Of a stretch of DNA of 64,000 nt, positions 11,101 through 22,629 are shown piece by piece. Position 1 is the stretch's first letter. Every line of letters starts with the position of its first letter. The notes under the pieces were generated by a model. The model saw only the letters and a program-made list of their open reading frames with translations. It had not been told where the DNA came from and ran no database searches. Both the position numbers and the translations under genes were made by a program. The DNA is from Tillus elongatus (Eukaryota > Arthropoda > Insecta > Coleoptera > Cleridae). The stretch is taken from contig OZ023267.1 in assembly GCA_964006375.1 (NCBI GenBank), positions 39,882,721-39,946,720 on the forward strand. The letters run 5' to 3'.

Positions 11101-13354
11101 TGATGTCATGGTGATTGGAAGGACTTTCGATGAACACCTGTCGAATCTGAAGCAAGTTTTCTCCAGGCTGAGAGGTGCCAATCTGCAACTTAATCCCAAG
11201 AAATGCGTCCTCTTCCAGAAGAAAGTGAGTTTCCTCGGACATGTCGTTTCTGAGAAAGGGATAGAAACTGATCCAGAGAAGATAAAGGCAGTAAGAGACT
11301 GGCCTGTGCCGAGGAACAAACATGAGGTCAGAAGTTTTCTGGGACTTTGCAGCTACTACCGACGCTTTGTGAAGTACTTCAGCAGCATTGCGAAACCTCT
11401 GCATAGCCTGACTGAAAATAAGGTCGAGTTCATCTGGTCACCAGATTGCCAAGAGTCTTTTAGAGAACTCAAACATCGTCTTCTCACTGCTCCTATACTG
11501 GCTTATCCTCAGGACGAAGGACTGTTCATACTGGACACCGATGCTTCCCAGTATGGCATTGGGGCAGTACTCTCGCAGCTTCAAGCCGGAGAAGAAGTTG
11601 TGATAGGCTACTTCAGCAAAACGTTCGGAAAAGCAGAAAAGAATTACTGTGTAACCCGGAAAGAACTGCTGGCAGTTGTAAGATCCATCGAACATTTCCA
11701 CAGCTTCCTGTATGGTAGAACATTCCGCGTGAGGTCGGATCACTCTGCTCTGCAATGGCTTCTGAACTTTAGAAATCCCGAAGGACAGATAGCCCGATGG
11801 ATAGAGAAACTGCAGAGCTACGACTTCCGGATTGAACATCGAAAAGGAAGAAGTCACGCCAATGCAGACAGCCTGTCGAGAAGACCATGTTCAGTGCATG
11901 AATGTAAATTTTGCGAGCGACAAGAGAACAAAGAGATCGACAAAGTAACTCATCAGATCAAACAACTGGTGGCAGGACAGGAGAATAACACCGATCTAGA
12001 CGTAAATCTTGAATACATCAGAGACGCACAGAAGACAGATCCAGACTTGAAAAATATTAGAGAATGGCTACAAAAGGGGAAAAGACCTGAGTGGCACGAT
12101 GTGTCCCGGTTTGGGGCGGAGGTTAAAGGATACTGGCTACAATGGGACTCATTGTGTCTAAAGAATGACATGATCACTCGAAAATGGGAAACTGCCGATG
12201 GTAGAGACTGTATATACCAGACCGTTGTGCCAACTGAGTGCATAAGCAGTGTTCTTCAAGAGTTACACAATAGTAGAAGTGGAGGCCACTTTGGGGTCAA
12301 CAGGACTCTTGCCAGAGTGAGAGACCGCTTCTATTGGATAAACTGCCGAAGGAGCGTGGAAGAATGGTGCAAAAGATGTGACCAATGTGCTTCAAAGAAA
12401 GGACCAAAGACCCGAACCAGAGGAAAAATGATACAGTACATCTCAGGTACACCGTGGGAGAGAGTTGCCGTAGACATCGCAGGACCTTTTCCCATCACGG
12501 AGTCTGGGAACAGATACATAATGGTGGCGATGGACTACTTCTCGAAATGGCCTGAAGTTGCGCCGATCCCCAACCAAGAGGCAACGACCGTAGCAGAAGC
12601 CCTGATGGAAAATGTCATATCACGGCATGGCGTACCCTTGGAGATTCACACCGACCAGGGCCGGAATTTCGAATCAGAGGTCTGGAAGAGCCTAATGGAC
12701 TTGCTAGGCATAAAGAAAACGAGAACAACGCCACTCCACCCTCAATCAGACGGCATGGTAGAACGGCATAACAGGACCATCAATCAGTATCTTGCTATGT
12801 TTGTTGACGAGAATCAGAGAACCTGGGACAAGCTGATACCTCTGTTCCTCCTAGCTTACAGAAGCTCTCAGCATGAATCTACCGGCTACACTCCATCCAT
12901 GATGTTGACCGGCAGAGAGATGCGGTTACCAATCGACATGACGAGACCATCACCGAACGAGGACATAGCGGACCTAGCTACGTTACCTGAGTATGTCGCC
13001 GACCTAGAAGGAAAACTGCGCACTATACACAGATGTGTCAGAGATAGGCTCCTCTTAAGCAGTGACCGGATGAAGATGCGCTTGGATCGCAGAGCAACAC
13101 CCCATACATTCAAGGAAGGTGATGCAGTGTGGCTGTACCAACCAACAAGGAGAAAGGGCCTCAGTCCCAAACTTCAGAAACCATGGGAAGGGCCATACTT
13201 GGTGACTAAGAAAATTAACGACCTAGTCTACAGAATCCAGCTGTCTCCAAGAACTAAACCCAAAGTTGTTCACATAGAGAGGTTGAGTCCCTATCGGGGC
13301 AACGAACCCCCAAGTTGGCGACCGGTAAATACTGTTCGGGACGAACAGTCTTAA
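8183..13354 (+). CDS. Gag-Pol polyprotein of Ty3/gypsy retrotransposon
   Basis: A single 1723-residue frame, with ATG 38 nt after the primer site. Residues about 10-130 are a highly charged Glu/Arg/Gln coiled-coil repeat and 145-210 a second coiled coil. Residues about 253-415 are the capsid-like region (begins LKPPTFDGE). A CX2CX4HX4C zinc knuckle occupies 471-484. The protease has DTG at 554-556. Reverse transcriptase has YLDD at 971-974. RNase H has TDAS with Asp1120. Integrase has the H2C2 zinc domain from His1362 (C-X2-C ending near 1401) and the DD35E triad Asp1431, Asp1491, Glu1527; a GPY motif lies at 1670-1672. All catalytic residues are present and there is no stop or frameshift between gag and pol, so the two are made as one product. 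The frame stops at the polypurine tract; no env follows. The protein packages the RNA, copies it and integrates the DNA. Confidence 0.97.
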   Translation: MVNTRSTDYDKMAEIKELMDLLKRQREEDEQRRQEDERRRRKEDEQRRQEEERRRREEDERRRQEEEQRRQEDKDEIKRQREEDEQRRQEDERRRREEDERRRQEEEQRRLEDKEELKKQREEDREDLRSMFHNMRVGVKEEIEQINEQIENVDKKVENVDKKVEDVENTIGVVNRKVENVTEDLNKRWEEVEGLKEQMKMMMKGTEVRHRELTEQVMGQTDRTHPRGVTGMSPVQNRPEEDMPIVQQPHGTLKPPTFDGETSWPMYRRQFEAAALSNGWSEQQAATALILSLRGKALEILQNIPESKQQNYLTVIQALDLRYGNKYMSQVYQTQLKSRVQKPNETLQEFSAEVEKLVRLAYPQAPEEFVNQITVQTFIDGVLDNEMQQALRLGRFKTLTDCVIYGLQFEAAKNASQPRRNRLREVKEIEDHADTTEELRREIKLMKEAISKLTATVGARKTKADWSHIECYKCGRKGHISRQCSQTQQVACRRQEYTNRERHQGKRPDASVGGRHVACETQCPKVRVSTIRRCRESLVIPGSIDGRQCSFTIDTGATTSVVRPDMLPNMSALTTNKQPVLETAKGDRIPVHGEATVYIRLGSTELQVRAVVAEIVDEFILGLDLMEEFDVLSVDFQNKILKIGNEELYLSPTAGEASPRVRLIVDEDTRIPGNSEKIVRARLEKKLDGMSALIAEPLKDRHDGALVARCLVDPKRTIPIRVANVQTNRVTLKKGEVIATCEPIDRVTLSRNVTPTALDRRLPVEMVERFKNSWGQLNDMEMEMALKFVLEEADIFAQDKITGRTSLVQHRINTGDARPIRQPPRRLPFAKQSEIKAMVNEMLEDGVIEESNSPWSSPVVLVTKKDGTMRFCVDYRKLNDVTKKDSYPLPRIDDTLNTLAGSKWFSTLDLKSGYWQVELHKDDKEKTAFSTGNGLYQFKVMPFGLCNAPATFERLMELVLRGLTWETCLVYLDDVMVIGRTFDEHLSNLKQVFSRLRGANLQLNPKKCVLFQKKVSFLGHVVSEKGIETDPEKIKAVRDWPVPRNKHEVRSFLGLCSYYRRFVKYFSSIAKPLHSLTENKVEFIWSPDCQESFRELKHRLLTAPILAYPQDEGLFILDTDASQYGIGAVLSQLQAGEEVVIGYFSKTFGKAEKNYCVTRKELLAVVRSIEHFHSFLYGRTFRVRSDHSALQWLLNFRNPEGQIARWIEKLQSYDFRIEHRKGRSHANADSLSRRPCSVHECKFCERQENKEIDKVTHQIKQLVAGQENNTDLDVNLEYIRDAQKTDPDLKNIREWLQKGKRPEWHDVSRFGAEVKGYWLQWDSLCLKNDMITRKWETADGRDCIYQTVVPTECISSVLQELHNSRSGGHFGVNRTLARVRDRFYWINCRRSVEEWCKRCDQCASKKGPKTRTRGKMIQYISGTPWERVAVDIAGPFPITESGNRYIMVAMDYFSKWPEVAPIPNQEATTVAEALMENVISRHGVPLEIHTDQGRNFESEVWKSLMDLLGIKKTRTTPLHPQSDGMVERHNRTINQYLAMFVDENQRTWDKLIPLFLLAYRSSQHESTGYTPSMMLTGREMRLPIDMTRPSPNEDIADLATLPEYVADLEGKLRTIHRCVRDRLLLSSDRMKMRLDRRATPHTFKEGDAVWLYQPTRRKGLSPKLQKPWEGPYLVTKKINDLVYRIQLSPRTKPKVVHIERLSPYRGNEPPSWRPVNTVRDEQS
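8255..8545 (+). repeat. In-frame coding minisatellite in gag
   Basis: Units resembling 'gaagaagacgaacaacggcg' and 'caagaagatgaaagaagacg' are repeated, and a larger block (about 8255-8400) is repeated at about 8418-8545. All copies stay in frame and encode E/R/Q-rich heptad-like segments. Confidence 0.8.
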
Positions 13355-13366
13355 GGAGGGGGGCAG
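13353..13366 (+). promoter_or_regulatory. Polypurine tract
   Basis: AAGGAGGGGGGCAG directly before the 3' LTR, overlapping the stop codon (13352-13354). It serves as the plus-strand primer. Confidence 0.9.
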
Positions 13367-14106
13367 TGTTACAAAGCACTTCAATAGACGTATGTGCGGT
13401 GTTGCCACATCTCCAGAATTTCCCCAACATCTGGGAATTTTTGCACAATCTGGCAACACCGCCTCCCCACCCCCCCTGGGGGTGTCTGGGGTGACCCCCC
13501 ACAGGCGAAGTCTCAACCCTCTAGGACCAGAAATAACGAAGTTACCAACTTGTACCCCGTCAGAACGGATAACTGAGGTCTGCACATTCCGAACATCCTG
13601 TATATACACCCTGTATACGCAGAGAAACCCTTACACCCTGTATACGCAGAGAGATCTTATAGTTCGAGAAACACCTCTTGTGTAACATAGGAGTGGTGAC
13701 CACATTTGGATCACCTGTATACACATCCCCCTGTATACACACGGGACCGATCTGTATTCACAGAACCTTCTAGTAAAAGAAGGTCCTGGAACGTTCTGGA
13801 ATGGAAAGCTCTAGAAAGGAGGGGAAGGTACGGCGAGTATATAAAAGCGAAAGCAAGCCAGCCCGAGTTCAGTTCAGTAAGAGAATGTGGTAGTGACTTG
13901 AAGCAGTGTAAAGTGTTAAGAGAGTAGTGACTGTAGTACCAGATTAGTGACTTTTGTTGAGAGTAGTAATTGTAAGGCCAGTAAATGAAGTGTTTTGTGA
14001 GAGAGACATTCTAGAAATTTTATTGTATCCATATTTAGAGTGTAAATAAAGTTGTTTTGTTAAAATTAAAAGTCTCACTTATCCAGAACCCGGAGAAAAC
14101 GTAACA
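13367..14106 (+). repeat. 3' LTR of the gypsy element
   Basis: 740 bp, identical by eye to 7385-8124 (offset 5982). The corresponding heat-shock-like triplet is at 13788-13802, the TATA box at 13838-13847 and AATAAA at 14045-14050. Confidence 0.97.
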
Positions 14107-14110
14107 ATAT
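14107..14110. repeat. Target-site duplication of the gypsy element (right)
   Basis: ATAT, matching 7381-7384. Confidence 0.7.
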
Positions 14111-14559
14111 GTTATTTTAATATGGTTATAATTTAAAAATGGCACTAATAGTAAATATAATGCAATGAACACCTTATTATTTATCACAGCAAAAGCGGTG
14201 TGGAAATCGATTATATTAATAGACACATGAAAAGAAACGTTTCGAAATAATAAATAATGTATGGAAAACAGAAGCGGAAATAATAAAGCATCAACAAAGG
14301 CCTATTATTATTTTGATAACATATTTATATGTGATATGATTTATTATGTCTATAAAATGACAGCAGAAAAAACAATAAATACGATTTTAAAATACTATTT
14401 GTTCAGGTTGCCTTTAGTGCATCTATTCCCGTAGTTTATACAGAGCCTTACATTTGATATTGTATTGCCTTGTGTACCAGGGCATCTTGATATCAAGTTA
14501 GCCTGTAAACTTTCCAGTAAGCAATATTGAATTTAGTTGCTATGGCAACAACTATTATA
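14111..14559. other. No recognisable feature
   Basis: AT-rich sequence with no credible frame. Confidence 0.5.
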
Positions 14560-15690
14560 TTTTGATAAACAAGCTGTCAAAGCTTGACATCCAAGAGTTG
14601 AATAGTGAGAAAACTGTGAATTTTGTTATCAATCTGCTCCTTGTGTTACTATTGAAAACTGGCTGGCAGAATTTAAACGACGACCACCAAATGTTAAAGA
14701 TGACCACCGCTCTGAAAGACCAAATTAATAATTTCTTCCGTATCAAATATTTAAGATGATCGAGGTTTTCAATTTGGTGGTCGTATACACGGTTTTTTAT
14801 ATAACCGCCAAGAAACGCGTCCATAGGGGTCAAATCGGGGCTGTTTGCCGGCCATTTAATTGGCGCATTTCTTTCGATCCATTCAGAAAACCTTTCATTT
14901 AGGTAAATAAGCACAGCACAAATGTTGTGAGGGGTGCTCCATCCTGTTGAAAAATTATATTTTGTAATATATTTAAAGGCAAATCGTCTAAATATTCTTC
15001 GAACTCGTTTTCCAAGAAATCTAAATAGCGGCCTCCATTTAAAACATTATCAAAAAAATACGGACCGATAACTCGATCGCCCAGGATACCACACCACACA
15101 TTCACTGATTGTCGCCCTTGGAACTTAAATTCCCTATAAGAATGTGGATTCTCTCTTGCCCATTCTCTGGTATTTTTTCGATTATACAGGCCACTAATAA
15201 AAAAGGTAGACTCGTCAGTCCATAGAACTGTTTTCAAAAAATTGTTATTTATGTTTATTCTGCCTAGAATCAGTTGACAAAATGCGATCCGATCATCTTT
15301 TTGCATTTGGGTGGGTTTAATCTTATATGGCTTTAGATTCCATTTTCTTAATGTTCTTTGAAGTTTACTGTATGAAGTTCGCTGAATATTTTCTTGTGTT
15401 GCTCGTAATGTCTGAAATGTTTCTTATGGAATTGTTTGGATTCTCTTCTCTAGCAAGTAAAATATTCAATTCTGCATTTTCATCTACGTTCACAGCAGTT
15501 CTTTTTCTCCTTTGTAAATTTGACATTTCTTGAAACCTCCTATGTATAGATGTGAACGTTTTTCGAGTTGGGACATGCATACCGGGATTATCTTCTATCA
15601 TATTTCTAATGGCAGCGCGACAATTTGAATTATTTTTAATATAATAACATAAAATAACTCTTCTTTATCTGTCTGAGCACGGCAGTTTTA
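14560..15690 (-). pseudogene. Tc1/mariner-superfamily transposase relic 1
   Basis: Read on the - strand, three pieces are collinear. 15690-15365 gives an N-terminal helix-turn-helix part (MHVPTRKTFTSIHRRFQEMS). 15306-14899 contains VLWTDESTFFISG with the first catalytic Asp, VNVWCGILGDRVIGPYFFD and IFQQDGAP with the second Asp. 14910-14760 contains IKWPANSPDLTPMDAFLGG with the third acidic residue. The pieces are separated by frame changes (about 15306-15365 and 14900) and no single frame covers the protein, so it is inactive. Clear terminal inverted repeats were not found. The closest relative in the window is the transposase relic at 51781-52833. Confidence 0.85.
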
Positions 15691-17829
15691 CTTACTAAAC
15701 AATACAACTACAACAATATTGACAGAATGTTACTATCAGTTATTTGTTTTCAATTAAAAGCGTGGTATCCTAGGACTTCTTGATTTGTAACAGCTGTTTA
15801 ATAAAATATTTGATAACGTTTCAAATGCGAATATGTCAAAAACTATTCATTTTAAGTATATGGTATGTTATATAAATTGTGCTTAGAATTTGACGAGGAA
15901 TCTAGAAACAAATTCATATATAGGGTGATCTATTGAAAAAAAAATAACTTTTTGGTTTTCCCTGTATACTGATTATTTTCCAAAAATTTTTATACATAAA
16001 AAAGGTATTTTTTAGCACCTACATAACCATACTTTTAATTTCTTTGGGACACTTAAAATAACAAAGTTAAAGGTGGGAGACATTATAAAGAATCACCCGG
16101 TACATGAAAAATCGTAACTAAATGTATATGGATCAACAATCAAAAAATATATTTCTCTTTAGAATAAGAACCCAAATTTCTCATGGAATATTTAAAATGT
16201 TGATGTTGATCTTTAACCTGAAAATATAAGGAATTAAAACATGAAATCACTGCTTGCAAAATACATCTGGTGAGCATATGTGGAAGAGGCGGTGCATCTT
16301 AAAAAGCATTTAACTGTCTGTGCAGCCCACTTGATTTAAAACAGATCCTTTTCTCGTAAAACAATAATCTATTGTCTATAAAATGGACAGCAGTTACTCT
16401 GAAACACTTGACATCACCAGATTCTAAATACGGTATATTTATGTTTGGATTTTATAACCCCTGGAAGCACGAAGATAAGTTAACTACGTTTGTTGCGTCC
16501 TGTTTTAATTGGAAAATATACAAGAGTCGAACTTCACATATGTTACCTACCTATATTTAGGTATGTAAGTAGTTTTATCTAACAAAAAATTGCGTATCTA
16601 TGGGTCAAATAATAGCATAATCTAAATGCACATATTTTATTAAGTGCTGTGGTCCCTACTTGGTGAAACCCTTCCATACTAAATATAGCTATATGTGAGA
16701 CTTATTATCTGACTTCAGAAGCGCTGGTTTTCTTTTCTGCAATCGGTTTCGCCTTATGCAGCATCGTCAGGTTTAAAAAGTTCTTTAAAAATAAAAATTA
16801 AATGGCATAGATGACGTCTGTCTATGTCATGTATGCCAATATTTAACATAAAGATAAAATGTACTTATAACAATAATAACCATAACAGCAATGATGATCC
16901 TCCCTGGCATCGGAGACTAACCATAGTTAAAGAAACAAAAAAAAAACAAACAAAAATATTTTTAATGCGTTTAGACGTATTCTGTTTCTGTTTGATATAA
17001 AAACATGGACTTTTCAAGAAGGGTATCCATCAAATCAGTGCGCCCATTTTAAATAAGGCTGCTGTTGTCATGTATGAGCTTTTCTATCGCCAGTGCTTCA
17101 AAAAAATCAAGATTGCTTCAATTTATAAAAATGCATTGGCACTATGCGGTTATTTAATCTGGAAATGTGTTGAGTTTCAATAATATGTCATGTAAATGTA
17201 GTTCAGCATGGTTATTTGTAAGTACAGAAATATGTACTTTTTCCCGGGTGTTAAAACGTCTAGAAGTTTGACAGATGTAAACTGTTTTACAAGGTGTACC
17301 AGCTAATTTATAAATTCTAACTTTTGCCAACAAAAACGATTTTTTTTTCGGAGTAGATCACGCTATCTTTGTATTTGTACTGGCATTTAAAAATTTTGAA
17401 ATGTTTTCTGAAACTTTTCCAAAGTAATTCGGCAAAACATATTTCTTTTTTTTTTTTTTGTTCGTAATAGTAATGTTTATTGAAGGATATTTTACACTAT
17501 GTTTTATACAAAAAGTCCGAGACTTGTACTGTAGGTATATGTACATAATTTAAAGATACAATCCAAAACTATTTGACAGTTGTGTCTGATGTTGCTACTT
17601 TAACTGCGGTGCTCAGGGTCGCAGCTAAAAGGGGGCAGATAGGGGCAATGCCCTACCTTAAAATGCCAATGCCCTACCTTAAAAAATATTCCATATTTTA
17701 TAAAAATTGCACACCATGGCACACACGGTAAAGCCTTGTTATTGTGTCCCTTTTTTGCTTCCACCTTTTGTAATATTTTACTTATTTTGAATTGTATAAC
17801 CGACAACCAGTAACTTCAGGTAGTAGGTA
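15691..17829. other. Gene-free AT-rich stretch
   Basis: No credible gene. The block 15922-16106 begins GGGTGATCT and ends GAATCACCC, a weak inverted-end signature of a small DNA element. A 62-residue frame at 16372-16560 resembles nothing I know. Confidence 0.45.
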
Positions 17830-18240
17830 CAAGTATGGATATAAGAGGTTTTTTCGAAAAAATCCGAAATGCAGCTACTTGGCAAGGAAGTTGAATATTC
17901 CGCAACAAAGTTAGATGCAGAAGATCTGGCAGTTAGACCTCCTACAAGTGCAAGTGAAAACAAAAATAGTCTTAATACGAATTGTCGAGCCAGTTCTGAA
18001 ATTGTTGATGATATAGCGTAGCTTGGAGTCAATCAGGCAAGTTACTTTTAAATAATTATCCAAGAGGACAAAATATTGGTTCAAACACATTAAAGAGCTG
18101 AAATATTTCGTAAAAAGAATGCAGTATTTTGCTACCCCTTGCCAATAATGTCTACCGCATTCAAGCAAATAAACTTCATACACTGACACAGTTTTCAGGA
18201 AATGGAATATGCTACCGACTCAAAACGTGACTTCCCTCGA
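17830..18240 (+). pseudogene. Possible N-terminal part of a hAT/DUF4371 (ZMYM1-like) relic
   Basis: The + strand from 17836 reads MDIRGFFEKIRN, then, in a shifted frame, QEVEYSATKLDAEDLAVRPP and ASSEIVDDIA. A short MDIR-FF start followed by an acidic, Ser-rich stretch is the usual beginning of DUF4371/zinc-finger MYM-type hAT-derived proteins. Several frame breaks are present. The link with 18790-19210 rests on order and strand; a SINE and a (TA)n array lie between. Confidence 0.4.
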
Positions 18241-18269
18241 CATTAGAAAAAAAAACGGACATTCAAGCA

Positions 18270-18270
<1 letters not shown>

Positions 18271-18352
<82 letters not shown>
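18271..18352. repeat. (TA)n array
   Basis: 82 bp of pure TA, abutting the (TG)n tail of the SINE. Confidence 0.95.
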
Positions 18353-18367
<15 letters not shown>

Positions 18368-18716
18368 TTTGTTTCTTTAATGTCGTCATATTTCCGCGAG
18401 TATGACCAATCATCGACGCCAGGAAGAAGTTTCACCTCACTATCCTGGAAATTTTGCGGAACCCCTGCCTTTCTGTAAGGAGGGTAGAGATGTTTAACGT
18501 GCCCAACATCGCATGGACACGGGACCTACGGCTTTACGCCCCCTCCGAAGGGCGGAACGTGTAGACATTCAACTTGCTCAAATACAATGCCAGAACCTCG
18601 GTTAATGTTAATGTTACAGTTTGTACTGAAATAGTGAAAGAAGAACCCTGAGAACGAACCCAATACCCTTCTATTCAGAGGCACACGTTCTTACCCCTAA
18701 ACCACCGAGGTTCTCA
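18353..18716 (-). mobile_element. tRNA-derived SINE, copy 3
   Basis: Reverse-strand copy: (TG)n tail at 18353-18368, conserved body, and tRNA-like head ending at about 18716. The B box is degraded here. 'TATATATGTG' occurs at both ends and may be the target duplication, but the left side is inside a (TA)n array so this is ambiguous. Confidence 0.8.
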
Positions 18717-18779
18717 GTGTATATATGTGAAGATGAAATTCGAAGAATAAATATTCCCAGTGGTGTGGGTTAACAAAAG

Positions 18780-19210
18780 TGAATTAGAATAAAATCGGTA
18801 CTGTGTGAAATTTATTATTGAGGTGGTTCAGTACCTGGCAGTCAACAAACTAGTTTTTTAAAGAAATTATATGGTCGAAGGAAGAAACAAGGTTTATTTC
18901 ATAATTTCTTTAAGTTGACAACTAAGAAAAATTTAGTCTTGAAAGAAATTGTAAATCAAATTCCACAAAATGCAAAGTATTGCGCTCCGGAAATACAAAA
19001 TCAAATAATCCAGGCAATGGTGCAAACTGTTTGCGGGTCTATTGTTGCTTATCTTCAAGAGTCTGACGTTCCATTGTTTACCCAGTTGGAAGATAGAATC
19101 AGGAATGTTAAACATGGAAACGAAAAAGAATCGCTGCTGGGCAGTGGCTACTACTACCAAAAATTTAGATGCTGCAAAGTTCACAGATGCTGCATTAAAT
19201 ATATTGATTA
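18780..19210 (+). pseudogene. Fragment of a hAT-type DUF4371/ZMYM1-like transposase
   Basis: The + strand reads GLFHNFFKLTTKKNLVLKEI from about 18887 and continues NAKYCAPEIQNQIIQAMVQT, matching my memory of the DUF4371 region of hAT-derived proteins (consensus around 'NAKYTSPxIQNELI'). The frame runs to 19211 but similarity fades after about residue 70. It has no intact catalytic core. It is probably part of the same relic as 17830-18240. Confidence 0.55.
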
Positions 19211-19295
19211 AAACTTATATCGATCTGAATATTCTCATTAATCAATGCTTTAGCGGCGCAAGTTTAGATGAGTGCCGCCAGAATTGAGCGGACAA

Positions 19296-19298
<3 letters not shown>

Positions 19299-19391
<93 letters not shown>
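19299..19391. repeat. (TA)n array
   Basis: 93 bp of pure TA. Confidence 0.95.
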
Positions 19392-19394
<3 letters not shown>

Positions 19395-19566
19395 CAGAAA
19401 GATTTCCGCGGTCTTTAATGTGAGACATGCTTCAGATCTCTCTGAGGCCTAGGGTTGAACACACTGAGACCTCACAGACGATCTCCAGCGAGATTTGGGG
19501 AGTAGGCAGATTGAGGCCCCGTAATCGAGCTACAACAACCCAACCTACCTTTATCCACCACTCTAA
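19392..19566. repeat. Founder segment of the minisatellite
   Basis: 19499-19566 is a 68-bp unit that starts 'ggagtaggcagattgaggcc' and ends 'atccaccactctaa', like the 70-bp units that follow, but with a different middle ('ccgtaatcgagctacaacaa'). The same unexpanded unit is at about 2309-2376. Confidence 0.75.
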
Positions 19567-20106
19567 GGAGTAGGCAGATTGAGGCCTTAGAGTGTCCTTA
19601 CATATTTCCTTTACCTACCTTTGTCCACCACTCTATGGAGTAGGCAGATTGAGGCCTTAGAGTGTCCTTACATATTTCCTTTACCTACCTTTGTCCACCA
19701 CTCTATGGAGTAGGCAGATTGAGGCCTTAGAGTGTCCTTACATATTTCCTTTACCCACCTTTGTCCATCACTCTAAGGAGTAGGCAGATTGAGGCCTTAG
19801 AGTGTCCTTACATATTTCCTTTACCCACATTTGTCCACCACTCTAAGGAGTAGGCAGATTGAGGCCTTAGAGTGTCCTTACATATTTCCTTTACCCACCT
19901 TTGTCCATCACTCTAAGGAGTAGGCAGATTGAGGCCTTAGAGTGGCCTTACATATTTCCTTTACCCACCTTTGTCCACCACTCTAAGGAGTAGGCAGATT
20001 GAGGCCTTAGAGTGTCCTTACATATTTCCTTTACCCACCTTTGTCCATCACTCTAAGGAGTAGGCAGATTGAGGCCTTAGAGTGTCCTTACATATTTCCT
20101 TTACCT
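19567..20106 (+). repeat. 70-bp tandem minisatellite, 7.7 copies
   Basis: Units start at 19567, 19637, 19707, 19777, 19847, 19917, 19987 and 20057, each exactly 70 bp, with only a few substitutions. Each junction contains CACTCTAAGG before and CCTTAGAGTG after a 16-nt spacer, so every unit can form a 10-bp hairpin. It is not a CRISPR array: there are no variable spacers. Confidence 0.97.
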
Positions 20107-20144
20107 CTTGAAAATGGCTCCAAAACAGGAGCCGAAACGTCGAG
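20105..20144 (+). ncRNA. Degenerate hammerhead-like hairpin
   Basis: GGCTCC (20116-20121) and GGAGCC (20128-20133) form stem II and are followed by GAAAC (20134-20138) and GTC (20139-20141), with CTC/GAG flanks able to pair. The first core strand reads TTGAAAA, not CTGANGA, so catalysis is unlikely. It has the shape of the short-stem-III hammerhead motifs known from Penelope-like elements. Confidence 0.35.
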
Positions 20145-20188
20145 TTTCCATAAATTCTGGACGCGGTTTAACCCGAGAACCAAGCATG

Positions 20189-21589
<1,401 letters not shown>

Positions 21590-21728
21590 ATTTAAATCAC
21601 TTTTTTAGTGAATTTTCTTAAAAAAATTCACTAACGAGGAGATCTCGACTTTTGAATTTTGAAAAAATCTCTTCAAATGAGCGCTAATTAGGCCCCTCAG
21701 AACACATATCCGGGGTCAGTTTCAATTT

Positions 21729-21848
<120 letters not shown>

Positions 21849-22629
21849 CACACCGATAACTCAAAAAATAATGGGCCGATTTTGATTAAATATGGTGAAT
21901 ACATTCAAATGGCTTGGATAAGTTCGTTAGTCAGGAAAATCGGTCTAGGTTTTCCCTGAAAATGTTGTGTTTTCTTTCGAAAAAAATTATATTTCCGGAA
22001 TTAACTAAGTAAGGCCAACCACATTTGGTACACCGGTTTATATCCTTATTGGTAAGTTACCTACCAAAATTTAGCTCTGTAGGTCAAAAGACAAAAAATT
22101 TATAGGCATTTAAAGAAAAATAAATTGGGGTTTTCCTCCAAACGTCAAAGTTGCGATTTAAACGTCAAAATTGGCAACATTTAGGCAAAGAACGTGAATA
22201 TTATACGGGCTATGGAAATAAAATGTCTCAAGAAGAATGTTTTACAAACCCTGAAGTCTTAGTTTCAACCGTCATTGTCCTTCATTTTACTAAAATATTT
22301 CCAGAAAATTCATTTCAAATAGACCCTTTCTCTGATGCTTGACAGTAGCCTTAGCTATAGAGTTTATCGTTTAATGGTATATAATTTTTGTCGAATTTTC
22401 GTAAAAAATCAATAAAGCTCAATATATCCGTTATTATACCAGATATGAAAAAAATTGTATATATTAATTATAGAGTGTCTTGAGGTACATCTTAAAAAAA
22501 TTATTTTTCAATCACAGGGTGGCCCATAAGTCGTTGGTGATACAAATTTTCTTTTTTTTTCAATCAAACACGGCTTATGTTATTGCATTTTCCATCGAAA
22601 TATAATGCATGTTCGTTAGAAAAGAAATT

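Larger units (their letters stand above)
7385..14106 (+). mobile_element. Complete Ty3/gypsy LTR retrotransposon
   Basis: A 6722-bp element with two 740-bp LTRs, 4-bp target duplication, primer-binding site, polypurine tract and a single unbroken gag-pol frame. The domain order protease, reverse transcriptase, RNase H, integrase is that of Ty3/gypsy (Metaviridae). There is no env frame: the gag-pol stop overlaps the polypurine tract. The LTRs are identical as far as I can read them by eye, which implies a very recent insertion. The GC content of the coding part is clearly higher than the surrounding DNA. I did not assign it to a clade. Confidence 0.97.

Noticed and set aside
13355..13366. env gene in the gypsy element
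   Set aside because: The gag-pol stop overlaps the polypurine tract, leaving no space for a third frame.
15922..16106. Small DNA transposon with GGGTGAT ends
   Set aside because: Inverted ends of only about 7 bp and no clear target duplication; left as a note.
19567..20106. CRISPR array
   Set aside because: Units are contiguous and near-identical, with no variable spacers; this is a eukaryotic minisatellite.
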